Origin: Membranipora membranacea
Taxonomy: Eukaryota > Bryozoa > Gymnolaemata > Cheilostomatida > Membraniporidae
Direction: 5' to 3'
DNA: 64,000 nucleotides
NCBI GenBank assembly: GCA_914767715.1
Contig: OU612069.1
Coordinates: 2,542,001-2,606,000, forward strand
Shown here: positions 37,201 to 49,800 of the stretch, one piece after another
Layout: each line of letters begins with the position of its first letter
Numbering within the stretch: position 1 is the first letter of the stretch
Notes under the pieces: generated by a model
The model's database searches: none
The model's input: only the letters and a program-made list of their open reading frames with translations
Told to the model about the DNA's origin: nothing
Translations under genes and position numbers: made by a program

Positions 37201-39301
37201 AACAACTTTATTATTATTATTGGCCTCAGCTGAATTAAATTTTGTTCAGTTTTCTCTGGCATCAAACATGCGTCCTCTCCAAATAATATATGTGCTATAG
37301 TCATTTTTTATATAGTAACAGTTGTGGACTGCATTTTTTTACTTACTCCTTTGAAATTGATCTGAAGATTGAGCTGGGTTGAAAAGTGATCTCAAATTCT
37401 CCAGTGAGTCTAGAGTGCATCCTAGAAATGTGAGACCATAGACTGACAACCTCATCTACCTTATTGGTCGTCCCATCTAACTTATTTCCACTGCTACTGT
37501 GAGCATGCATTACCAAATCCAAGTCCTCACGTAACTCGCAGAATGTGACAAATGAATTTGCATCCATTTTTAATTCTATTATCTGTATTTATTTGTTTGA
37601 CAGGAAGTAGAAGTTTTGCCACCTGGAGATGTCAAGTCAATGCTCCGTACAACAAAGGCAACCAGGGGAGACAACTACAAAGATGGTGTGAGAAGAATTG
37701 TATTGAGGCTCTTCCTCACCAAAGGTATGTGTGTGGTTGCTGTTCTTATTTAACTGTATTTCAATGTTTTAAGGTTAAAATTTAAATAATTTAATTAGAA
37801 GCATTGGCTACAGCAAGTATTAGTTTGTAGCTAGCCTTTTTCCTGATTCGGTTACTTGGGAGCTTAAAAACAGTTAAACGATGATATTGATATCTGGATG
37901 TCAGTGTTTGAGTTAGATCAATCTCCTTTTTTCAACAGAAATTGCCCAGCTACGCACTGCAACTGCTTTGAGAGAAGCCAGACAACCACTGCTGCCTCTG
38001 TTATGTATTATCAGCAAGAGGGCACAACTTCCCGGCGTACTGATAATAATAGGTCACGGCAGGGTCAAGGGTCCAGGCAAGTCGGATCTCCACAGCAATC
38101 ATCTCCCTACATCACATCGGCTGGAGAGGTAAAGTTTTATCTGCATAGTTTTGTCTGTAATTCAAACGAGTGAGCTAATGGTATCATCTAGCGATTACAT
38201 ATCAAAGCCATTGTAAATGGCAAGTCGCGTGATTGTCTTATGATTGCTAATAAGTATAACCTGCGATGCAACTTACCAGGCTTTTGATGACAGATGCTGA
38301 CGCAAGGGGGTACAGTGCCCCTGTGTACACTTGGAATTTTGCATGGATTTAGTAAAAATCCCAAACTGTCTGAGAGTTATATGCCTCATATCTGATGTCA
38401 ATACTGACACATATGACACATGTAAGAGGCATACAGTAGTATATTATAATAGAAAATATATTGCGTAATATAACATAACAAATAACTTTATATGTTATGA
38501 CTTGTGTATATTTAGTTAGTATCAGATGCTGGACGATGCAGACTAACCAGCACACGGGGTATGAGTACCTCCAGGCGTAACTATCTGCTTAGCTATTGTG
38601 CTGATAGATGTCTACTAGACTCTAATAATCAGTGAGTTGTTTTCTTATCACTTAATCAAAAAATCTAATGATGATTCACACTGACATCGAGACTACACTA
38701 TTATCATGTGTATCTCTGATCGCTAGAGTCAATTTAATATCAGTACCTAACTTGTACCTACCCCTAATTTGTAAAATTGAACTCAGGTCGTCACACGAAA
38801 TTCAGTGTGATGGTACTCATTATAAGTGAATTAGTTCACTCTCTATCAATCAGAGATATATATGTAATAGTATATCACGTCATCAGTGTGATATTGATGA
38901 TATATATAGTCAGCAATACCTCATCTCAATATGTAGATTGGGTGACATTTTATGTGGATAGTGCAGCAGTTCTTCTCAGACTTAATATCCGTTCTTGTGA
39001 TCTCAGGTCTGAACTACATTAGTCCACACTACTGACTAAAGGTCACAGGGCTTGGCTTAAGCTCACATGGCATGGCTTAATGCCATGGGGCTTTGGTACT
39101 ATCTTCGAATATCAACCACCTTATGATGCTGTTCAAAATAAGGCTTGTACGAGACAACTCCAAATGTCTGATTGACAATATGAGAAAATGGAATGAATAA
39201 CTGTAATTCCATGTTATGACATGGAATGTTATACTAACAGTTTTTCTTTTATTTATTACAGGAGATGCCCCACACAAAGATGTGACTGCACTAAATACTA
39301 G
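31267..39301 (+). CDS. AA15 lytic polysaccharide monooxygenase with four C-terminal six-Cys modules
   Basis: Secreted copper enzyme expected to cleave chitin or cellulose oxidatively. Coding exons: 31267-31329, 31640-31747, 32212-32320, 32914-33055, 33580-33725, 34155-34303, 35062-35186, 35523-35783, 37012-37193, 37604-37724, 37939-38128, 38516-38631, 39262-39301. The total is 1752 nt, 583 aa, with all phases consistent. The signal peptide (1-22) leaves His23 as mature residue 1 (GHGLLLDPPARNTIWRMGF), the histidine-brace amine ligand. Other family marks are NYDDMGLNCGG, CGDPYQGPRRHEAG and TANHLGYVSFKLCP, with His116 as second brace ligand. LQWTYTAGN carries a Tyr at 187, a possible axial ligand. 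The catalytic domain ends near 215 (PQETFVNCADVEI). Four modules follow (about 248-291, 333-378, 436-479, 538-580), joined by Thr/Gln/Pro-rich linkers. The modules may bind polysaccharide; that is inference. Confidence 0.92.
32397..32427. repeat. Perfect-arm hairpin in AA15 intron
   Basis: Arms GTAGGAAGGGGGACGG and TGTCCCCCTTCCTAC. It lies in the intron after coding exon 3 (31640-31747 numbered as exon 2 of the mature part). Similar G-rich hairpins occur at 13358-13430 and 52207-52245. Confidence 0.5.
36411..36521. mobile_element. Small MITE with TTAAGCGCTCAAACT ends
   Basis: The 15-bp inverted ends TTAAGCGCTCAAACT bound 111 bp in an AA15 intron. Similarity extends inward (GTCG, AGCTG). A diverged relative lies at 15394-15496 (TAGTTTGAGGGCTCAAACTT, ATTTCATTATCAACCACTTT). 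Confidence 0.65.
38677..38890. mobile_element. MITE family A, copy 2
   Basis: Ends CACACTGACATC and CATCAGTGTG, with the inner marker AAGTGAATTAGTTCACT and paired TCTCTGATCGCTAGAG. It lies 45 bp after the donor of AA15 exon 38516-38631. Same family as 173-384 and 46687-46892. Confidence 0.75.
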
Positions 39302-40839
39302 CTAGTGTCATCTGATGAAAGAAACTTGCTAACTTCTTACAGCTAACTTCAAACTTTTAACTGCTAATTGAACAGCCGTGTTAAAATATATTTAATATTT
39401 ATATTATGATATTTCCTTGCGATGTATTCAGTTTACCATATTCTTTGTGAACTGAAGAAATATTTTTTAATTGTAAGTTAACGTGATCAATGGTGCTAAT
39501 TTTGTGGAATTGTGAGATTTATTCCATTATTTATTGTAAATACTCTTTTAATTCTTGAAAAAATACAACTTTAATGACATTTTCTATTACCTTCCACATT
39601 TTCTATGTCATATAATAACAAGAATAAATACCGCAATGTTGTCAACCTCAACAAGTGATAGTTTTTCTGTGGAAAGAATAAGGATAAATGAATGTACGTT
39701 GTATTCAGTCTCCGCCGCATGTGGTTAAGAAATAAAATGTTTTGTCAAGCTAAAAGATTTTGACTCAATAATGGTTTTTGTAAAAATTGTTGCACATTTG
39801 AAAATTTATCTTTCGAAGAAGACTGAAATTGAATTTCAATATCTGAGCACGGGCTCTAGGATCGAAGTACAACCTATCTCATGAATTAAGTTTGAACAGC
39901 ATAGTTTTCATCATCAACAAAAACAATTCGATGTTCTAGATTTTATAGCAACGCGCAATTATACCATCTTTTAGGAAATTCACTGTATTTGTGTATGCAG
40001 AAGATTACAGGAAGCATAAATTTAATACCTACAAGGATAAAATACAAACCATGATTGTGCTTTTGATGGAACCTAGCCTCTTTTTAACATCAACTAGGTT
40101 CATCATCAATGTAAATACATATTGGCAAATGAAAGACCCCAAAACCTAAGCTAATGCTAACAATAAAACTAAAAGTTTGAAGATTTTTACAGCTGTGTAC
40201 CGATAACGGTTATGAAAAAAATCATCACTCAGTGTGCCAGGATAAATCGGCAAATATGTCCAGGCAGGTAACTTATAAAATTTTTTAATGAGACCTTATG
40301 ATCTCAAGACAAAGATTCAACGCTCTACCATCAGATCCAACTGGAATAAATTCATTTATACAAACAAAAGTGCCTTCATAAAACAAGAGGGCAACTCCAA
40401 AGTACTCTAATGTATGATTTCAAATCTAGGAAAAAAATAAAACAGGTTTTGCAATAAATAGGAGTGAGTTAATTGAGCAGACCTTGAACTTGAATAAAGA
40501 GCTCCAGTAATGTCTAAAATATCCTCATGTCACTTGGTGTACTTATTAGCCTCAGAACATGCAGTCACAGACTTAACTAACCCCCCCCCCTCACATCAAC
40601 ACACACAGTCATGGTTCCTACCTTACGAATTAACTAAGTTACAAAGAGTGTAGCCTTGGTTCCACAGCATGTTAGAACGCGGAAACTTATAAAACATTTC
40701 CGCTCAGAACTTAACTGATACCAAGAATGAGGCTCCTAAATCACAAGTTGTGACAGTAGAAGGGGAGATAAAGAGTTGAATAATTTTGTATAATTTTTGT
40801 AGTGATTGACAAGGTCATGAAGAGGACACCGGCTAGTAC
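39302..40839. other. 3' UTR and spacer between convergent AA15 and arfaptin genes
   Basis: Poly(A) signals AATAAA at 39623-39628 and 39731-39736 probably end the AA15 transcript. The rest shows no exon. A SINE-like tRNA fragment lies near 40300-40350 on the minus strand (GATGGTAGAGCGTTGAATC, an A-box). A C12 homopolymer lies at about 40580-40592. Confidence 0.5.
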
Positions 40840-43800
40840 TCATTTCTCGAGCCACGACTGAGCCTCAGAGTTAGGACTCTTTAGTCGAATGTTGAACTGA
40901 CTGAGCACAGTCTGAAGCTGCTCCTGATTGCCGCTGAAGTAAGCTGATATTGCGTTGTGGAATAATATCATCTGTCTATGTACAACTTTGTTCTACAATT
41001 ATAAAAAAAAAGTAAGTAGATCAGGAAAAGTAAGTTGAGGAGTATCAAAAGGTTGGAGTTTAGTGTAGCTAGTTTTGGGGTGACACAACGTAAGCTAACT
41101 TAGGTGTGCGTTTATCCAGGGTAATGACATTAAAATTAAAATTAAATTTCACTACTTCAAGCCTGCGTGATGGTGATCTTATCATCCTGCCACTACTTAG
41201 CTCATCTAGAGAAAGCAGTAGTTTGCTGGGATCTCCTTGAGTTTAAGACTGTGGACTGAGAGGGAGAGAGATGCACTTTCCCTCACCCTTTACTCATCTA
41301 TCCAAACGGCTGTTTATCAAGAGGGGCTGTATTTTAGCCATGCACAGTAGACTTGGAGTTGCCCTCTCACCATCAATGAGCGGACAACTAACATCTGCCA
41401 GTATATGCCGAGCATGTGTTATCAGATATGAATGCTGTAGAGGTAGATACGCAGTGAATCCTGACCTTATAAACTCATGACCTCATGACCTTGTAACCTC
41501 CTGACCTTATGACCCCATACCCCTCTGATCACTCACCTTATTCTCCTCTAGGAATTGCATTTTGACCTGAAGATCCGATTTTAGTTGGTCGTACTTTTTC
41601 TTCCTCTCTTCGTATTTTTGCTGAATCTCCTGCTGTTTGGACGAGTTAGAGGCACCGGAATGTATTACCTGTTCATTCTCTGATCTATACGTGTCGTACT
41701 GTAACCTAAACATATACAATCATCACAGATACACTATACATCATTTCATTGAAGTACATACATTACATATTCACAAACAGGCACAAAGTCTTTGACAGAT
41801 GATGCTTTTCGATCATTATATTATTCGCTGGTGATTTCTGCCTTCAGAATAAACATCGGAAGCGAGCAAAGCCGACACTGATAAAGTATTGAGTTAGATG
41901 TAACATTTGGGCTGTTAGTATGAGTGTGAATGCTATTTGCTCTATACCCTCTCGAGTTTAGCCTTAATTTTCTGTAGCTAAGGTTAGTGCTATATAAAGT
42001 AATGTTTATCAGTAAAAATGAGCTATCCACAACTTTCACTAATTCAATCACAAAATGGCCAACCTATCATCCTGTGAATGATTGAGCTCTCTCAGGTTGA
42101 TTTTGGGATTTAAAAAAAACTCACTTTCATTTATAGTCCCATTACCCTGCTTGTTTTTTTTCTTCTGGTATCAGTATGGGTCTACAGACTGTATACTAAT
42201 GTGGCACGGGATCATTGATGTCAGTCAGATGCCCTCCCTGACACCTGGGACCTCTCGATTGAAAGACAAATGCCCTACTTATTGCACCATGGCAACTCCC
42301 TTAGTTATAATGAATACAACCTGAGTTAAAAGCTTACCTGGCTGACTCGTATTTCTTGACAGTATCCAGACAGTCCTGTATAGTTTTAGTGACAAGTGTC
42401 CTCATATTGGATAGGAAGAAGTTAAGAGCACCTGTTAATCATAACGCAAAGGTTTACTACTAGGGGCACCTGTTAGACATAACGTAAAATGTTTGCTACT
42501 AAGAGAAATCATTAAAACTTCATTTGAGGGGATGTCCCTTAATGCAACCTTCAAGAATCTACATTTTGTCAACCCTTTAAATTAACTCACCCAACAATAA
42601 ATACACTGGCCAAAATTAAATACACCCACCTAACTCCCACCTCCCGACCAATACCCTGGCCTAGCACTGGCCTAACACTGACCTATCACTAACCTAACAC
42701 TAACCGTACACTAACCTAACACTAACCTAACACTAACCTAACACTAACCTAACACTAACCTAACACTAACCTAACACTAACCTATCACTAACCTAACACT
42801 GGCCTAACACTGGCCTAACACTGGCCTATCACTAACCTAACACTGGCCTATCACTAACCTAACACTAACCTAACACTAACCTAGCACTGGCCTAACACTA
42901 ACCTAACACTAACCTAACACTGGCCTATCACTAACCTAACACTAACCTAGCACTGGCCTAACACTAACCTATCACTAACCTAACACTAACCTAACACTAA
43001 CCTATCACTAACCTAACACTAACCTATCACTAACCTAGCACTGGCCTACCACTGGCCTATCACTAACCTATCACTAACCTAACACTAACCTAACACTGGC
43101 CTATCACTAACCTAACACTAACCTAGCACTGGCCTAACACTAACCTAACACTAACCTAACACTAACCTAACACTGGCCTACCACTAACCTAACACTAACC
43201 TAACACTAACCTAACACTAACCTATCACTAACCTAACACTAACCTAACACTAACCTAACACTAACCTATCACTAACCTAACACTAACCTATCACTAACCT
43301 AACACTAACCTAACACTAACCTAACACTGGCCTACCACTAACCTAACACTAACCTAACACTAACCTATCACTAACCTAACACTAACCTAACACTAACCTA
43401 TCACTAACCTAACACTAACCTATCACTAACCTAACACTAACCTAGCACTGGCCTACCACTGGCCTATCACTAACCTAACACTAACCTAACACTAACCTAA
43501 AACTAACCTAACACTAACCTACCACTAACCTAACACTAACCTAACAATAACCTATCACTAACCTAGCACTGGCCTACCACTGGCCTATCACTAACCTAAC
43601 ACTAACCTAACACTAACCTAACACTAACCTACCACTAACCTAACACTAACCTAACAATAACCTATCACTAACCTAGCACTGGCCTACCACTGGCCTATCA
43701 CTAACCTAACACTAACCTAACACTAACCTATCACTAACCTAACACTAACCTACCACTAACCTAACACTAACCTATCACTAACCTAACACTAACCTAGCAC

Positions 43801-46800
43801 TGGCCTACCACTGGCCTATCACTAACCTAACACTAACCTAAAACTAACCTAACACTAACCTAACACTAACCTAACACTAACCTAACAATAACCTATCACT
43901 AACCTAGCACTGGCCTACCACTGGCCTATCACTAACCTAACACTAACCTAACACTAACCTATCACTAACCTAACACTAACCTACCACTAACCTAACACTA
44001 ACCTATCACTAACCTAACACTAACCTAGCACTGGCCTACCACTGGCCTATCACTAACCTAACACTAACCTAGCACTGGCCTAACACTAACCTAACACTAA
44101 CCTAACACTAACCTAACACTGGCCTACCACTAACCTAACACTAACCTAACACTAACCTAACACTAACCTATCACTAACCTAACACTAACCTAACACTAAC
44201 CTAACACTAACCTATCACTAACCTAACACTAACCTATCACTAACCTAACACTAACCTAACACTAACCTAACACTGGCCTACCACTAACCTAACACTAACC
44301 TAACACTAACCTATCACTAACCTAACACTAACCTAACACTAACCTATCACTAACCTAACACTAACCTATCACTAACCTAACACTAACCTAGCACTGGCCT
44401 ACCACTGGCCTATCACTAACCTAACACTAACCTAACACTAACCTAAAACTAACCTAACACTAACCTACCACTAACCTAACACTAACCTAACAATAACCTA
44501 TCACTAACCTAGCACTGGCCTACCACTGGCCTATCACTAACCTAACACTAACCTAACACTAACCTATCACTAACCTAACACTAACCTACCACTAACCTAA
44601 CACTAACCTATCACTAACCTAACACTAACCTAGCACTGGCCTACCACTGGCCTATCACTAACCTAACACTAACCTAACACTAACCTATCACTAACCTAAC
44701 ACTAACCTAACACTAACCTATCACTAACCTAACACTCACCTAACACTAACCTAACAATAACCTAACACTAACCTAACACTAACCTAGCACTGGCCTACCA
44801 CTGGCCTATCACTAACCTAACACTAACCTAACACTAACCTATCACTAACCTAACACTAACCTAACACTAACCTATCACTAACCTAACACTAACCTATCAC
44901 TAACCTAACACTAACCTAGCACTGGCCTACCACTGGCCTATCACTAACCTAACACTAACCTAACACTAACCTAAAACTAACCTAACACTAACCTACCACT
45001 AACCTAACACTAACCTAACAATAACCTATCACTAACCTAGCACTGGCCTACCACTGGCCTATCACTAACCTAACACTAACCTAACACTAACCTAAAACTA
45101 ACCTAACACTAACCTACCACTAACCTAACACTAACCTATCACTAACCTAACACTAACCTAGCACTGGCCTACCACTGGCCTATCACTAACCTAACACTAA
45201 CCTAACACTAACCTATCACTAACCTAACACTAACCTAACACTAACCTATCACTAACCTAACACTCACCTAACACTAACCTAACAATAACCTAACACTAAC
45301 CTAACACTAACCTAACACTAACCTACCACTAACCTAACACTGGCCTATCACTTACCTAACACTAACCTAGCACTGGCCTAACACTAACCTATCACTAACC
45401 TAACACTAACCTTACACTAACCTAACACTAACCTAGCACTAACCTAACAATAACCTAACACTGGCCTAACACTAACCTATCACTAACCTATCACTAACCT
45501 AACACTAACCTAGCACTGGCCTAACACTGGCCTAGCACTAACCTATCACTAACCTAACACTAACCTATCACTAACCTAACACTAACCTAACACTGGCCTA
45601 ACACTAACCTATCACTAACCTAACACTAACCTAACACTAACCTAACACTAACCTAGCACTAACCTAGCACTAACCTAACACTAACCATACACTAACCTAA
45701 CACTAACCTAACACTAACCTATCACTAACCTAACACTAACCTAACACTAACCTAACACTAACCTAACACTCACCTAGCACTAACCTAACACTAACCTAAC
45801 ACTAACCTAACACTAACCTAACACTAACCTAACACTAAATACACTCACCTAGCAGTTGTTCACCGTTCTTTGTAAGTACGCGCTGTGTCTCAGCATTGTA
45901 CCTGAAATCCTCGGCTAGTTTCACATCTCTCTGGGATAACTCACAAAATACGTTTGTCATTTGTTTCTACAATAGTATCAACATGACTGAGGTGAGCACG
46001 ACAAGACTAAATATTCATTCGACTTGGCTTGAATTACTACAGAATTATACAGTTTGATAAGCCTCTACATCTGAAAGTAAATATCATTGCTTAAAGACTA
46101 CCCAAAGACCAATGCATGTTATAGTCAGGCAGTTACTTATGATAAAGTTTTGTCAGATTCCCATTCTCTGCGTTATGATGTCACAGTCTCCAGGATGTGC
46201 TTGCTATTTGTTTTGCACTGTGACATCATAATGCAGAGAATTGGAGTTACCTTCCCTTAAGGGAGGCACTTTTTCCATCATCAATATTTCATGCCAAGTA
46301 GAGCCAGTAGTTGTTTTGCCATGCAAATCTGACAAAACTTTAACAAAAAGTAACTGCCTGACTGTATCATGCATTGGTCTTTGGGTAGTCTTTAGAGTCA
46401 GAAATACATATCAGACAATGCAGATTTCTGGAATTCCATTGTCAACAATAGCATAGGATGAGATTGACATAATCCAGGAACTCACAGTAAAATTGCATTG
46501 TGTCAACAATACCCAACTCACAGGAGGATATGTAGCTTGAATGACCTGCTAGTCACTACACAGGCTACAGGCAATATTTGTCACCTGTTTTAAAAAAGAG
46601 TTGTCGTCTTCTGCGGTTAAAGCAGTTTATATTAATATCCATTGAATTCAGATAGTGAATTCACTGCTTTCCAGAGGGGAAGAAAGCACACTGCTGTGAT
46701 ATACTATTGCAAATATATTTCTGATTAGAGAGTGAATTAATTCACTTAGCATGAGCACCATCACAAGGAATTTGGTGTGACAACCGACTTCAATTTTACT

Positions 46801-49800
46801 AATTAGGGGCGGGTACATGTTAGGTACTCGCACTATTTGACTCAAACGATCAGAGATACACATGTTAATAGTGTAGTTTTGATGTCAGTGTGGGTAGAAA
46901 GTAGAATGTAGAAAGAAAGTTAGAAAAGCGCCTCTCTCCTTACCTGCGTATAAATTACATTAGAGAAATAACTGTGTAGGTTTTTAACTTCTTCTAATAG
47001 TTTCATATATGTGGCCTGTAACGCTCTCAGCTCTGTGATCGCAACTAAAACAACAACAAGAGATGAAAATGGTTAACTTTAATACCACACTAGAGATTCT
47101 GTTGCATACATTATACAGAGCTGTAACTTTTTAATGAAATGAATTGAGTTTGAATTGAAAATAGCAAATGAATATTTGGCTGAGGAATTATATTGCTCTA
47201 CAAAATTTGTATTTGTATTGTAGACACAATCATCGCTGGTCACTTGAAATGTCTCTAGATTCTCATAACACCGCAGTTCCATATTGACTTTATGTTACAG
47301 TATTTAAATTGTGTCAAAATACGGTTTTGATTTGTAAAAAAAATTCCAAGCAGTATCTCAATGATAACAAAAAAAGAGAGAGATAAACTTCCCATCTATC
47401 CCTATTTCAAGCTTGCATGAAATGTCAAAGCTTACCTCATGCAAACACATCACTCCTCGAGGGTATATATAATTTACAAGTAACTTAAAGACTACCCAAA
47501 CACCAAAGCATGTTATAGTCAGCAGTTGATAAAGTTGTGTCAGGTTTGCATGGTAGAAAAATTCAATGCTCCACTTGGTATAAATTATTGATGGTGGAAA
47601 GAGTGCCTTCCATAAGGGAAGGTCACTCTCATTCTCTGCATTATGATGTCACAGTTTCCAAGAAGCGCTTGTTTCTTGTATTACATTTCCTGGAGACTGT
47701 GACATCATAACATTTTTACCATGCAAATCTGACACAACTTTATGATAAGCAACCTGCCTGACTATAACATGCATTGGTCTTTGTGTCGTCTTGAAAGATG
47801 TCAAAATGAGAAGAGAGAAACTTACCATCAATCTGAGGATCTACCGTTCTGGTACCTTTACCCATAATCTCACTGAAGAGCTGTTTGGTCGTTCTGAATG
47901 TATCTAGAGTGAACTCCTTCACTTGAGCTTTAACCTGATCTACTTTACTCGCTCCAGCCGGCTACAAACACATGTATCAGTGAAAGCTGGCTAATTCAAA
48001 CTTTATAATTCAGTATTCCTGTTAATTCAAACTATATAATTAAGAATTCCTGTTAATTCAAACTATATAAATCAAAACTCCTGTTAATTCAAACAAGGAA
48101 ATTTGGGCCCTTCAGCCAGATCTCAATGCATTCTAATGTCACATAATTCAAACTCTGCTTAATTAGACTACTTTTTTTGTGGTCCCTAGAGCTTCAAATT
48201 TAGTGAACTGAAGTGTATCAGTTAGGCAGGGACTAGACGAGTTATCACAACATGATCCATATATCGTGAGATCTACCATCTGTACCATGCAGCATGTCTC
48301 AACTTGTCACTATACAAGATATTGAGTGAAATCAATTTTGAGTTTCAGCGCTGTAACATACGTCAGGGTCACTGATAGTGGCACAAACCACCACCACAAA
48401 CTGGGGATCAACCTGGAGATCAGCCCAGAGAAGCATTTCGGCACTTTAACTAGCAGCTGAATCAAATATACTACAATGCTGTCAATGCAAATTTTTCATA
48501 ACGACGATAATGCAATATAAAATTTCCAATTGAAATGACATTTACTACGCTTCCATGTGCATCTCAGCTCGAGCTGAGTTGTCACCTCTTGGTTCGCCAT
48601 AAAAAGCTAGTACTGAGACTAACACTAACTGCGAAGTAGGATTGGATAAACATTTCATCCCTCTTTTCACAAGAGCCACATTTGCTCTGATTGATTCCAA
48701 GCTGGGACTTCAATATTGCAATGGGGCACATAACTCCGATTCCAAAGTCATAGAAACCGAGGAGGGTCTCCCACCCTCCCTGTGGAAACCCAGCAAATGG
48801 TACCTTGCAATTCAATTATTTGCTTCAGATGCAATTTACACAAGGAAATCAGTGTGGGTCACATGTCAGATATATTTCATACCGTACCAGTTTGCATTCT
48901 CTATTCTGAGAAGGTTTTTTTCTTATTGCTTGCTAGGTTTGAAATCAAAATGTGGTAATCCTATGCTTAGTTATTATTCGATGTATAGTTTATAGACCTA
49001 GATCAGCTTACAGTTTTCAACACTAAGACTAACTGAGGGAAGAAAAACTATATTCAAATTTGGAAGCTCATTATTTTCCATCTACCCGAAATGTGCCTAG
49101 GCCCAAACACAGTGGGTATGTATGAAAATAACAATTACAATCGACCATAGCACATTTTCCATGCATGATGTTAATTATTTTTTGCCACAAAATTTTTGAC
49201 ATGATGTGGCATAATCATAGGAAGCAATTATTATCCGAACTTTGATCATTTTTTATGATTACTCATTAACTTCCCTGCATCTATGACATCGACCTACCAT
49301 TGACTAACCACTGACTAGACTTCATAGCGAGCAAGTTCCCTTTTCTAGCGATACAGCAGTAGGAGGCTTACTCAAAATTCTCAAACAATAACAATGTCGC
49401 TGGTACAGCGACATTTATTACCATCATTATATATTGTTGATAATCATGGTCGATATTATAATGTCACTACCAGCATCCCGGGGCCGGCAGTATAAGTAGA
49501 GGAATGCAAGAATAGATAAGAGACAAAAAGACCCGCCAGCACCGATCCCATTTTATCAATCTAACCTGCGAACAGTTCACATGATACCACTACAGGGCTA
49601 CAGGGCACACCGAGGGCTAACTGTGCACAGACAGGCACTGACAATGGTCACAATCTTAGCAGATCTTCGAACTGATTTGCATTTTGAAGTTGTTACTGTG
49701 GTGGCACATCTGATATATTTGGTAACACCAACAGACAGACAAGCGAACATGTTGTGCCCATTTTCCACCCCATTCCAGCACGCCAAAATCACAGAGCCTG

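Noticed and set aside
36740-37300. 186-codon single ORF in the AA15 gene
   Set aside because: Only 37012-37193 is exon. The first part is intron with a poly-T acceptor tract and the last part is intron after a good donor.
42651-45838. CRISPR array or telomere
   Set aside because: Units are contiguous with no unique spacers, and the 11-bp motif is not a plain TTAGGG array. It is enclosed by exons of one gene, so it is neither a CRISPR array nor a chromosome end.
48642-48995. 117-codon plus-strand ORF
   Set aside because: It is intronic to arfaptin, has no recognisable motif, and is not supported by splice sites.
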